DNA from: Arhodomonas sp052060015
Lineage (GTDB): Bacteria > Pseudomonadota > Gammaproteobacteria > Nitrococcales > Nitrococcaceae
Direction of reading: 5' to 3'
DNA: 64,000 nt
NCBI RefSeq assembly: GCF_052060015.1
Contig: NZ_JBPODZ010000005.1
Span: forward strand, 217,677-281,676
Within the stretch, counting starts at the first letter, position 1. Each line of letters opens with the position of its first letter. The notes under the pieces are model-generated. The model did not search any database. It worked only from the letters and a program-made list of their open reading frames with translations, and was not told the origin of the DNA. Both the position numbers and the translations under genes were made by a program. Of the stretch, positions 24,820 through 32,871 are shown piece by piece.

Positions 24820-26763
24820 ATGGGTGAGTCATTGCCGCTGCAGCATCTCGACGGCCCGGCAGAGGCCGTGACACTCCTCGCGGCCTCGGCGCCTTGGCGG
24901 CTGCTTCTCCACGGGGCCGCCGGTTCCGGCAAATCCAGCCTGGCGGCGGCCCTGGCCCCGGCGCTTGCCCGCTCAGGGGCGCTGCTCTGCCTGGGCGCCG
25001 ACCCGGGCCGGCCAGCCTTTGGCCCGCCGGGGGCGCTCGCCCTGGCGCGCTGGGAGGCCGGCTGGCGGATCATCGATCGGGAGCCGCTGTGCACCCTCGA
25101 TGCGGGTCGTTTCCGCCTGCCGTTGGTAATGGCCGTGGACCGATTATTGGGTCGCGCGCCGCCGGCCCGGCTGCTGGTGGACGCCCCGGGGGTGACCCGG
25201 GGTGTCGCGGGGGCCGAGTTGTTGCCCGCGCTGGCGCAGGCGGCGGCGGTGGATGGCGTCGCGGTGTTGGCCGGCGGGCCGGAACCCGCCCTGGCCACCG
25301 AGCTGGCGGTCCTGGGGGTGCCGGTATGGCGGATCACCCCGCACCCGGATGCCCGCCGCCCACCCCGGCGGACCCGGGACCAGGAGCGAACCCGCGCCTG
25401 GGATGCCTATCTCGGCGGCGCCCCCCGCCGCGAGCTCCCCCTCCGGCAGCTCAAACTGCTGGGTACGCCGCCCCCGACCGCCGCGGTGGAGGCTTGGCGG
25501 GGCCGGCAGGTGGCCCTGGGCAGCGCCGAGCGCTGGTACGGAATGGGGGAGGTGGAGGCCCTGGAGGGCGGATCCCTGCGCGTGCGTACGCCGGTGCTTG
25601 AGGATGGTGTGGATACCCTGCTGGTACGGGATGCCCGCCGCGGAGCGGACGGCAGCATGGGTACCGCCGAGGCCAGAGGGGGCGGGGCGGCACGGAACGC
25701 GCCCGGGGATGTTGCCCCCGTCGCCGGTGGTGGCGACGGCGGGCCGCCCCTGGTCGTGGACGGCGAGGCGGTGCGGGCGGTGCTGGTCAACGGCGTCTTC
25801 GGCGACGCGATGCTGCACCTGCGGTTGCGGCATCAGGCACGCAGCCTGCTCTTCGACCTGGGCGATGTCAGTCGGCTCTCCACCCGGGTGCTGCATCAGG
25901 TCACGGATGTGTTCATCAGCCATGCCCACGCCGACCACATCGGTGGTTTCATGGGCCTGCTGCGTGCGCGCATCGGGCAGACCGCCCCTTGCCGGCTGTA
26001 TGGTCCGCCGGGGCTCGCCGGCCACGTCCAGGGCATGGTCAACGGCTTGCTGTGGGATCGCGTCGGTGACCGGGCCCCCGAGTTCCTCGTCCACGAGTGC
26101 CACGACGCGGTCCTGCGTCGGTTCACCGTGGTGGCCGGGCGGCGCACGCCGCTTTCGGAGCCGGAACTCCCGGCCCCTGACGGGCTGTTGCGGGAGGAGG
26201 CGGGCTTTCGGGTGCGCAGCAGTGTGCTCGATCATGCCGGCACGTCGGTGCTCGCCTTCGCCTTCGAGCCCTGCCGTCAGGTCAATGTGCGCAAGGAGCG
26301 GTTACACGCGCTGGGTTATGAGCCCGGGCCCTGGCTCACTGAGCTCAAGCGACGCGTACGCGCCGGTGATACCGGGGGTACCATCGCCCTCCCCGACGGC
26401 GGTCGTCGCTCGGTCCTGCAGCTCGCCGATGAGCTGTTGCTGCTGGCCCAAGGGCGGCGGTTGGCTTACGCCACGGACTTAGCGGATACCGCCGAGAACC
26501 GCGCGCGCCTGACCGCGCTCTCCGAGGGCGCCGACGCCCTCATCTGCGAGGCCGCCTTTCTCGACGAGGACGCGGATCAGGCCCGTCGCACCGGCCACCT
26601 CACCGCCGGTGCCTGCGGTGCCATCGCGGCGGCGGCCGGTGTGCGGCGCCTGATCCCCTTCCACTTTTCCGCGCGCTACCGGGACGACCCGGCCCGGGTC
26701 TACCGGGCCATCGCCTCTGCCTGCCCCTCGGTGGCGGTACTTCCGGGGATCGCGCCGAACTGA
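24820..26763 (+). CDS. Clp1-type polynucleotide kinase fused to RNase Z-like nuclease
   Basis: A 647-residue two-domain protein. The N-terminal part (1 to about 270) is a P-loop NTPase: Walker A GAAGSGKSS (32-40), then LGADPGRPAFGPPG (58-71), which matches the DxxPGQxxxxxPG strand of Clp1/Grc3 RNA 5'-kinases, and LLVDAPGVTRG. After a Gly/Ala linker (about 285-310) comes a metallo-beta-lactamase domain: HAHADH (H368, H370, D372, H373), VRKERLHALGYEPGPWLTELKR as in the RNase Z exosite region, and the terminal FHFSARY histidine. A cytoplasmic RNA end-processing enzyme is inferred: cleavage by one domain and 5'-phosphorylation by the other. Domain calls are strong; substrate and activity are unproven. 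Confidence 0.83.
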   Translation: MGESLPLQHLDGPAEAVTLLAASAPWRLLLHGAAGSGKSSLAAALAPALARSGALLCLGADPGRPAFGPPGALALARWEAGWRIIDREPLCTLDAGRFRLPLVMAVDRLLGRAPPARLLVDAPGVTRGVAGAELLPALAQAAAVDGVAVLAGGPEPALATELAVLGVPVWRITPHPDARRPPRRTRDQERTRAWDAYLGGAPRRELPLRQLKLLGTPPPTAAVEAWRGRQVALGSAERWYGMGEVEALEGGSLRVRTPVLEDGVDTLLVRDARRGADGSMGTAEARGGGAARNAPGDVAPVAGGGDGGPPLVVDGEAVRAVLVNGVFGDAMLHLRLRHQARSLLFDLGDVSRLSTRVLHQVTDVFISHAHADHIGGFMGLLRARIGQTAPCRLYGPPGLAGHVQGMVNGLLWDRVGDRAPEFLVHECHDAVLRRFTVVAGRRTPLSEPELPAPDGLLREEAGFRVRSSVLDHAGTSVLAFAFEPCRQVNVRKERLHALGYEPGPWLTELKRRVRAGDTGGTIALPDGGRRSVLQLADELLLLAQGRRLAYATDLADTAENRARLTALSEGADALICEAAFLDEDADQARRTGHLTAGACGAIAAAAGVRRLIPFHFSARYRDDPARVYRAIASACPSVAVLPGIAPN

Positions 26764-26777
26764 GGTTCGTAAGGGGC

Positions 26778-27260
26778 TCAGTCCGTGAACAGCCGATGGT
26801 CCCACCATACCGGTGTGGGCAGGCCATGGTCGATGTGCGGGAATTCCTCGTGGGCGGGATTGATCACCACATTGCGTTCCACGCGGGCGACGAAGGAGGG
26901 GACCAGCAGGATGGCCGAGCGCCGCTGCAGCGCCCAAAGCTCGCCATGGGCCGCTGAGACCGTGGGCTCGGGGGTGTCCCAGCCGGGGAGCGTGTCCTTG
27001 GTGACCATCTCGTAGCTCAGCCCGTGGGGCAGGGTGATCTCGACGAAATGCTGGTCCGGTGGCATCAGCCCCCCGGCGTGGACGAGCTTCTCGAGCATGG
27101 CCGTCGAGTAGCACTCGCTGGCATAGATCACCGGCGCGCTGGCGGTGTTCCAGCGGCCCGGGTACAGTTGCGAGCCGGTGGCATCGAAGATGGGATAGTC
27201 GCCGTCCGGGTCACCGATTCGGTAGGCGCTCAGCGTCCGGTCCAGGCGCTGGACGCTCAC
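26778..27260 (-). CDS. RES-domain toxin
   Basis: A 160-residue RES-family protein. The conserved Arg in YRIGDP, GRWNTASAPVIYASE and the Glu of TAMLEKLVH match RES toxins, some of which degrade NAD+. The family's name residues (Arg, Glu, Ser) all appear to be present. It overlaps the upstream antitoxin gene by four bases, the usual antitoxin-first order, so the pair is translationally coupled. A toxic activity is inferred from the family and the context. Confidence 0.88.
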   Translation of the reverse strand: MSVQRLDRTLSAYRIGDPDGDYPIFDATGSQLYPGRWNTASAPVIYASECYSTAMLEKLVHAGGLMPPDQHFVEITLPHGLSYEMVTKDTLPGWDTPEPTVSAAHGELWALQRRSAILLVPSFVARVERNVVINPAHEEFPHIDHGLPTPVWWDHRLFTD

Positions 27261-27694
27261 GCTGCGGAGCCGTACTTCAGCCGCCCGAGGATGTGCTCCA
27301 CGGCGTCCGCGCCGATCCCGCTCTCCACCGTCAGCTCCAGCGGTGTCCGGCCCTCGAGCAGCGGGTGGGGCTGGTGGAGGAAGCGCCGTGCCTGCCCCTC
27401 GTCCTTGTAGACCTCCAGCGCCATGCGCCAGATTCGGGCGGTACGGGCGAGCTTCTCGCTCTCGTAGGCGCTGAGGGGGCGGTTTTCCCGCCGCCGCCGC
27501 TTGAGCGTACCGCGGGGGACGATCATTTCGGGGAAGGAGCGGTCGTCAGGCGCCACCTGCCGGGCTATGCGGTCCAGCGAGGCAACCGAAAGCCCCTGGA
27601 CCAGCTCCTCCGACAGGCTCAGGTAGGAGAGGGCCGCCGCGTCGGGCAGGCCGAGCAGCTCGCCGAGCTCTTGGATCTCACTGTGCGCGGGCAT
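27257..27694 (-). CDS. Xre/MbcA/ParS-type antitoxin
   Basis: A 145-residue antitoxin of the DUF2384/Xre-MbcA-ParS type. The N-terminal half is a helical DNA-binding region (LSLSEELVQGLSVASLDRIARQVAP). The C-terminal half has the toxin-binding segment LARTARIWRMALEVYKDEGQARRFLHQPHPLLEGRTPLEL, whose final PLLEGRTPLEL motif is diagnostic. The ATG at 27694 follows GGAGGCG on the minus strand; a reading from 27733 has no such site. It neutralises the RES toxin and probably represses their shared promoter. Confidence 0.9.
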   Translation of the reverse strand: MPAHSEIQELGELLGLPDAAALSYLSLSEELVQGLSVASLDRIARQVAPDDRSFPEMIVPRGTLKRRRRENRPLSAYESEKLARTARIWRMALEVYKDEGQARRFLHQPHPLLEGRTPLELTVESGIGADAVEHILGRLKYGSAA

Positions 27695-27757
27695 GTTGCG
27701 CCTCCGTTCATTTGGACCGTACTGTAGGCCCATTTGGATCGGGCGCCAATCCCTATC

Positions 27758-28195
27758 CTAGACTCCGATATCCTCGTGCCATAGGTCCGGGTGATCGCGG
27801 ATGAAGGCGGACATCAGGGCGATGCAGTCGGGATCCTGTACCACCTCCACGGCGACGCCCCGGGAGCGAAGGAGCGCCTCGTCCCCCTGGAAGGTATGGT
27901 TCTCGCCGATCACCACCCGCGGGATGCCGTAGAGGAGGATGGCGCCGCTGCACATGGGGCAGGGGGAGAGGGTGGTGTAGAGGATGCACTCCCGGTATAC
28001 GGACGCCGGCTGGCGGCCGGCGTTCTCCAGGGCGTCCATCTCCGCGTGGCGAATGACACTGCCGTCCTGGACGCGGCGGTTGTGGCCGCGGCCGAGGATG
28101 CGACCGCCGTGGACCAGCACCGAGCCGATGGGGACTCCGCCCTCGGCCTGCCCCTCCCGTGCCTCCTCGAGGGCCGCCTGCAGGTATTCGTCCAT
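27758..28195 (-). CDS. yeast-type cytosine deaminase
   Basis: A 145-residue zinc deaminase of the CDA fold. Zinc site: H50 and E52 in HAEMDALENAGR, C79 and C82 in TLSPCPMCSG. The spacings equal those of yeast Fcy1 (H62, E64, C91, C94). Other segments also echo yeast cytosine deaminase: EGGVPIGSVLVHGG, GAILLYGIPRVVIGENHTF and the terminal DLWHEDIG. This suggests deamination of cytosine to uracil rather than tRNA adenosine. The ATG at 28195 follows GAGGAGGAGG. Guanine-type or other small-base deaminases remain possible. It lies 63 bases upstream of the antitoxin start on the same strand. Confidence 0.82.
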   Translation of the reverse strand: MDEYLQAALEEAREGQAEGGVPIGSVLVHGGRILGRGHNRRVQDGSVIRHAEMDALENAGRQPASVYRECILYTTLSPCPMCSGAILLYGIPRVVIGENHTFQGDEALLRSRGVAVEVVQDPDCIALMSAFIRDHPDLWHEDIGV

Positions 28196-28326
28196 CGCCT
28201 CCTCCTCGACGCTCACTCCAGGATGCGCCGGCCCGGGTCCAGGACCCTGCAGCGCGGGTTTACGGTGCAAACCGATGGCCTCATAGTAGCCGTCCGCGGC
28301 GGCAGAAAGCCGCCGCCGGCACTCGC

Positions 28327-29370
28327 TCACTTGATGGCGATGGGGTTCACCGGGGCGCCGGTGCCGCCCTCCACCTGCAACGGTGCGGCGACCAGCATGA
28401 ACCCATACTGGCCGTCCTCGGCGCTGTCCGCGGCGAGCTCATGGAGCCAGTAGATCTCCGACATCACGATGCCGAGGTCCCGGATCAGCGCACCGTGCAG
28501 CGGGATCAGGATGGTCTCGCCGTCGATCTCCTGGACCACCTTCTCCACGCCCAGGTTGTCCGCGGCCACCATCGGGGTCTCGTGGTCCACGAACCACTGC
28601 ACCAGCGCGTCGCTGTGACACAGCCCCGGCTCCTTGGTGGCCTCCCACTCGCTGTTGGTCTCCTCGTCGAAATAGCGCTCCATGGAGCCGGTGCGGATCA
28701 CGACGATGTCGTGGTTCTCGATTCGGGTGCCCTGGGCCTCGGCGGTGGCCTGCAGGTCTTCCAGGGAGATGCACTCATTGGGCTCGAGACGCCCGTCCTC
28801 GCCGCCCTTGTGGCGGCCCACATCCAGCAGCACGGCCCGGCCGACGATACCGCGCTTGCCGATGGCGGCCACGTCCGCGTGGCTGTGGCCGTCCACCGTG
28901 GTCTGCGCCGAGACACCGCCGTAGACCTGGTCGCCGTACCAGGCGTGGCCCAGCGCGTCGACGTGGGTGGTGCCCTGCAGGTAGGTAAAGGCCACGTCGT
29001 CGGAGAATTTCACCCCGCCCGGGAGGGGATCCTGCTTGCCGGAGGTGAAGGTCGCCTCGTCCTGGGCCATGTAGTGCATCATGGGGATGCGCCCCGGGAA
29101 GACGGGCCCGAAGTTGTGGCTCATGGGGATCTGCAGGGAGAAGACCTCACCGCCGCTGACCGTGGCCGCGGCCGCCTTCACCTGGTCGGTCCCGAGGTAG
29201 TTGAGGGCGCCGACCTGGTCGCCCTCGCCCCACTGCCCCCATGCGTTAGGGGCATTCGCTTGCAGCCGCTCGATGGGCGTCTCCGCCAGTGCCGCCGGGG
29301 CGGCCATCAGGGACAGGGCCACGGTAGCGGCTAGGGCAAGTCCGGTACGGGGATATTGCGTTGCCGTCAT
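28327..29370 (-). CDS. cyclase-family metal hydrolase, exported
   Basis: A 347-residue protein of the cyclase family (kynurenine formamidase/isatin hydrolase fold). A signal peptide (residues 1-29, ending ALA) directs it to the periplasm. QGTTHVDALGHAW (HxDxxxH-like) and DGHSHADVAAIGKRGIVGRAVLLD are the family metal-binding and core motifs. PGRIPMMHYMAQDEATFTSGK and VRTGSMERYF-like blocks occur in secreted members. The ATG at 29370 follows AGGAGGAG. It is divergent from the LysR gene, which may control it, and may convert a lactone or amide into an acid for the downstream locus (inference). Confidence 0.85.
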   Translation of the reverse strand: MTATQYPRTGLALAATVALSLMAAPAALAETPIERLQANAPNAWGQWGEGDQVGALNYLGTDQVKAAAATVSGGEVFSLQIPMSHNFGPVFPGRIPMMHYMAQDEATFTSGKQDPLPGGVKFSDDVAFTYLQGTTHVDALGHAWYGDQVYGGVSAQTTVDGHSHADVAAIGKRGIVGRAVLLDVGRHKGGEDGRLEPNECISLEDLQATAEAQGTRIENHDIVVIRTGSMERYFDEETNSEWEATKEPGLCHSDALVQWFVDHETPMVAADNLGVEKVVQEIDGETILIPLHGALIRDLGIVMSEIYWLHELAADSAEDGQYGFMLVAAPLQVEGGTGAPVNPIAIK

Positions 29371-29524
29371 TTTGCTCCTCCTGGGTGTTTTGTGTTCTCG
29401 CCCATGGAGCATAATTCAGATTCTCGATTGCGTCGGCCGGTATTGATATGAAATTCCTATAATGGGGATATCATTGGCCTGATGCCCGGGTTGCAGGAGA
29501 CAGGCCCTCGGGAGGGGAAACGGT
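29371..29524. promoter_or_regulatory. divergent promoter region with LysR-type dyad
   Basis: This AT-richer 154-base spacer separates the cyclase gene from the LysR gene. It holds a dyad of ATTGATAT (29442-29449) and ATATCATT (29468-29475), matching 7 of 8 positions, with TATGAAATTCCTATA between. That is a plausible LysR binding region overlapping both promoters. The site is inferred from position and symmetry. Confidence 0.5.
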
Positions 29525-30502
29525 TTGGATGTCCGGCAGTTGCGGTATTTCGTCGCCATCGTGGAGCACGGCTCCATCAAGCGGGCGGCGCAGTCGCTGT
29601 ATGTGGCGCAGCCCTCGCTGAGCCAACACGTACGGAACCTGGAGGAGGATCTGGGCGTGGGCCTGCTTACCCGTTCCGCCAAGGGGGTGTCCCCCACCGA
29701 GGCGGGCCTGGAGTTGCTCGGCTACGCCCGCAGCATCCTCTCCCAGCTGGAGCAGGCCCGGGAGGCGCTGCGCGCCGGCAGCCTGGATCCCCATGGCAGC
29801 GTGCGCCTGGGCCTGCCCAATTCGGTGAGCCTGGTGCTCGGCGTCCCGCTGGTGGAGGCGGCCCATCACGAGCTGCCCAACGTCTCGCTGCGCATCGTCG
29901 AGAGCATGAGCGGTTACATCATGGACTGGCTCCGTGCCGGCCAGCTGGATCTCGCCATGCTCTACGGGGTGCAGCGCTCGCCGGGCGTCACTGCGCGGCA
30001 GCTGCTCACCGAGGGGCTGTACCTGGTGAGCCTGCCCGGCGGCACCGGCCGGGCCGGGCCCGGCGAGGCCACCGTGGCCATGGAGGAACTCGAGCGTTTC
30101 GAGCTCATCCTGCCCGCGCGGCCCCACGGCCTGCGGGAGCTGGTGGAGAAGGTGGCCCGGGAGAACGGGGTGCGCCTGTGGATCCGCACCGAGATCGACG
30201 CGCTGACCCAGATCAAGGCCTTGGTCCGCCGCGGGCTGGGGCAGGCCGTGCTGTCGCACTCGGCGGTCTACGAGGAGCTCCAGCGCGGCGAGCTGGAGGC
30301 GCGACGTATCGTCGACCCGGCGGTGGAGCGCACCGTCTATCTCGCCGAGCCCTCGGACCGCCCGGTTTCCCACGCCACCCGCGCCACGGCGGAGCTGCTC
30401 AGTCGCTGTGCAGCGTCGCTGGTGGCCGATGGCCGCTGGCGGGCCGTGTTCGGCAGCGAGGGGGTATCGGATCAACCGATAGGCGAGATCAAAAATATAT
30501 AA
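29525..30502 (+). CDS. LysR-family transcriptional regulator
   Basis: A 325-residue LysR-type regulator. The N-terminal winged helix has MDVRQLRYFVAIVEHGSIKRAAQSLYVAQPSLSQHVRNLEEDLG; the C-terminal part is the periplasmic-binding-like effector domain. It starts with TTG at 29525, set behind GGGAGGGGAAA at 29512-29522; no in-frame ATG fits. It stands between a divergent cyclase gene and the downstream Liv/catabolic genes, so it is the obvious candidate regulator of both, presumably responding to the pathway substrate. Nothing in the effector domain identifies the ligand. Confidence 0.92.
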   Translation: MDVRQLRYFVAIVEHGSIKRAAQSLYVAQPSLSQHVRNLEEDLGVGLLTRSAKGVSPTEAGLELLGYARSILSQLEQAREALRAGSLDPHGSVRLGLPNSVSLVLGVPLVEAAHHELPNVSLRIVESMSGYIMDWLRAGQLDLAMLYGVQRSPGVTARQLLTEGLYLVSLPGGTGRAGPGEATVAMEELERFELILPARPHGLRELVEKVARENGVRLWIRTEIDALTQIKALVRRGLGQAVLSHSAVYEELQRGELEARRIVDPAVERTVYLAEPSDRPVSHATRATAELLSRCAASLVADGRWRAVFGSEGVSDQPIGEIKNI

Positions 30503-30575
30503 TTGAATGATCCCCCCGTTCGGCCATCCTTGTGGGGAGACGCACAACGACAACCCGTGAGGAGGAGAACGGCTT

Positions 30576-31889
30576 ATGTATAAGTCAATGCGCCCTGTCG
30601 CCAGGGCAGTCATCGCGGGCGCCTGCGCCCTGGGCCTGGGCAGCGCTGCTGCTGCCGAAAAGCCCGATCAGATCGATATCGGCATCACCGCCTTCCTGTC
30701 CGGACCCGCCTCGGTGTTCGGTGAGCCCGCCCGCGCCGCCGCCGAGATCGTGGCCGGACAGATCAACGCCGACGGCGGTATCCACGGGGTGCCGGTGAAC
30801 CTGAGCTTTATCGACGAAGGCGCCGGCGGCGAGCACCTGCTATCCGAGTATCGGCGGCTGGTGCAGAGCGAGAACTACGACATCATGTTCTCGGCGATCT
30901 CCAGCGGCAATTGCCTGAAGATCGCGCCACTGGCCGAGGACCTCGAGGTGATCAACCTCATGTGGGACTGCGGCACCCAGCGGGTGTTCGAGGAGGGCGA
31001 CTACAATTACGTCTTCCGTACCCAGGCCAACGCCACCCCGGAGATGCTCGCCTCGGTGCTCTATCTGCTGCGCACCAACCCCGATTTCGACTCCATCGCC
31101 GTGGTCAACCAGGACTATGCCTGGGGCCGGGACTCCTGGGACATCTTCCGCACCGCCCTGGACACCCTCAAGCCCGGGGTCGAGGTGACCGCCGAGTTCT
31201 TCCCCAAGTTCGGCACTGCGGATTTCTCCACCGAGATCACCCGTTTGCTGGCGATGCGCCCGGACGTGATCCTCTCTACCTCGTGGGGCGGTGACCTGGA
31301 TAATTTCGTCCGCCAGGCGGAGCAGCGCGGCCTCCATGAGCGCAGCCTCCTGGTGTTGCCGTTGGCGGAGAGCTCCCTGGAGCGCCTCGGCGAGGACATG
31401 CCCGCCGGCGTGATCGTGGGCGCCCGGGGTGACCACTACTACAAGCACCCGGGCTACGTCGGCGATGCGGAGTTCGATAGCTTCGTGGAGACCTTCCGGG
31501 CGGAAACGGGCAACGTGCCGATCTATTCCGCGTTCCATATGGTGCAGGCGTTCGCGGCGCTGCAAGGCGCGTATAACCGGGCCATCGAGGCCAATGATGG
31601 GGAGTGGCCTTCCACGGACGAGCTCGCTGGCGCCTTCGAAGGGCTCTCCTTCCGGGGCCTGACCAGCGAGGTCACCATCCGTGCCGAGGACCACCAGGGC
31701 CTCGAGGACCAGATGCTCGGGACCACCGCCCGCGTGGAGGGGCAGTCCATCGCCGAGCTGGAGAACATCATGGTCTTCCCTGGCGAGGTGATCACCACCC
31801 CCGCCGGCCAGATCTCCGGGGAGTGGCTACAGACCCTGTCCACCGATTTCCTGGAGATGGAGGTCACCACCTACCCGGGCGAGCAGTGA
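30576..31889 (+). CDS. livK: branched-chain amino acid-type ABC binding protein
   Basis: A 437-residue periplasmic binding protein of the Liv/amide family (type I fold). A signal peptide ends at ...GSAAAA (about residue 27). The mature part begins DQIDIGITAFLSGPASVFGEP and continues with AAEIVAGQINADGGIHG, both family signatures. The ATG at 30576 follows GAGGAGGAG. Members bind branched-chain amino acids, amides, aromatic acids or other carboxylates, so the name is structural only. Given the downstream catabolic genes, an organic acid such as a C5-dicarboxylate or organosulfur acid is possible. Confidence 0.93.
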   Translation: MYKSMRPVARAVIAGACALGLGSAAAAEKPDQIDIGITAFLSGPASVFGEPARAAAEIVAGQINADGGIHGVPVNLSFIDEGAGGEHLLSEYRRLVQSENYDIMFSAISSGNCLKIAPLAEDLEVINLMWDCGTQRVFEEGDYNYVFRTQANATPEMLASVLYLLRTNPDFDSIAVVNQDYAWGRDSWDIFRTALDTLKPGVEVTAEFFPKFGTADFSTEITRLLAMRPDVILSTSWGGDLDNFVRQAEQRGLHERSLLVLPLAESSLERLGEDMPAGVIVGARGDHYYKHPGYVGDAEFDSFVETFRAETGNVPIYSAFHMVQAFAALQGAYNRAIEANDGEWPSTDELAGAFEGLSFRGLTSEVTIRAEDHQGLEDQMLGTTARVEGQSIAELENIMVFPGEVITTPAGQISGEWLQTLSTDFLEMEVTTYPGEQ

Positions 31890-31913
31890 GCCTGCGCCGC
31901 TGACCGCATGAAG

Positions 31914-31941
31914 CGCCGGGGCGCCGCGCGGCGCCCCGGCG
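31914..31941 (+). other. hairpin between binding-protein and permease genes
   Basis: A perfect 12-base inverted repeat, CGCCGGGGCGCC (31914-31925) and GGCGCCCCGGCG (31930-31941), encloses a four-base loop. It follows the livK stop by 24 bases and has no T-tract. In binding-protein transporters such hairpins often protect the binding-protein message and give it higher yield than the permease genes; that role is inferred. Confidence 0.6.
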
Positions 31942-31960
31942 ACGAATCCCGGGGGAGGGG

Positions 31961-32869
31961 ATGATGGATTTGATGATCGTCACGCTGGCCGTGCTCGACG
32001 GTCTGGCCTATGCCTCGCAGGTATTCATGGTGGCGGTGGGCATGACGCTGATCTTCGGCGTGATGCGCATCCTCAACATCGCCCACGGGGGCTTCTACGC
32101 CATCGGCGCCTATCTCTCGGCGGCCATCGGGCTCGCCATCGCCGGCGCGGGCCTCAGCCCGTGGCTGCATTTCCCGGCGCTGATCCTGGGCGCCGTGGTC
32201 TCCGGCGGCATCCTTGGCCTGGTCATCGAGCGCTGGGTGCTGCGCTATATCTACGTCAAGGAGGAGGTGCTGCAGCTGCTGGTCACCTTCGCCATTTTCA
32301 TGATGCTCGAGGACGTCCAGCGCCTGGTCTTCGGGGTGCAGCCCTATGCCTCCAGCAGCCTGGTTCAGGCCATGGGCACCATCGACGTGATGGGCATCCC
32401 CTACAACACCTATCAGATCCTGCTGCTGCCGGGCGTCGCCATCGCCGTGCTCATCGGGCTGCGATTCTTCCTGCGGCGGACACTGCTCGGGCACCTGATC
32501 ACCGCCACCGCCGAGGACCGCGAGGCGGCCACCGCGATGGGCGTCAACGCCAACCGGGTGTTCCTGCTGACCTTCGCCATCGGCACGGTACTGGCCTCTC
32601 TCGGCGGGGCGCTGGCCGCGCCCACTACCGCGGTGCAGCTCGGCATGGGCGCGGACATGATCGTGCTCTCCTTCGCCGTGGTGGTCACCGCCGGCCTGGG
32701 CAAGATTGGCGGCGCCGCGATCACCGCGGTGCTCATTGGCCTGGGGCGTTCCTTCGCCATTTACCTGATGCCGGAGCTCGATGTGCTCATGCCCTACTTC
32801 ATCATGATGCTGGTGCTGCTCATCCGACCCTACGGGCTGTTCGGCACCGTCGAGACGAGGAAGATCTGA
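31961..32869 (+). CDS. livH: Liv-type ABC transporter permease
   Basis: A 302-residue inner-membrane protein with about eight spans of the LivH type: VGMTLIFGVMRILNIAHGGFYAIGAYLSA at the start, AVTAMGVNANRVFLLTF-like EAATAMGVNANRVFLLTFAIGTVLASLGGALAAP in the middle, and VLLIRPYGLFG at the end. The pair of ATGs at 31961 and 31964 sits behind GGGGAGGGG; the second has better spacing. It forms the membrane channel with LivM. Confidence 0.94.
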   Translation: MMDLMIVTLAVLDGLAYASQVFMVAVGMTLIFGVMRILNIAHGGFYAIGAYLSAAIGLAIAGAGLSPWLHFPALILGAVVSGGILGLVIERWVLRYIYVKEEVLQLLVTFAIFMMLEDVQRLVFGVQPYASSSLVQAMGTIDVMGIPYNTYQILLLPGVAIAVLIGLRFFLRRTLLGHLITATAEDREAATAMGVNANRVFLLTFAIGTVLASLGGALAAPTTAVQLGMGADMIVLSFAVVVTAGLGKIGGAAITAVLIGLGRSFAIYLMPELDVLMPYFIMMLVLLIRPYGLFGTVETRKI

Positions 32870-32871
32870 CT

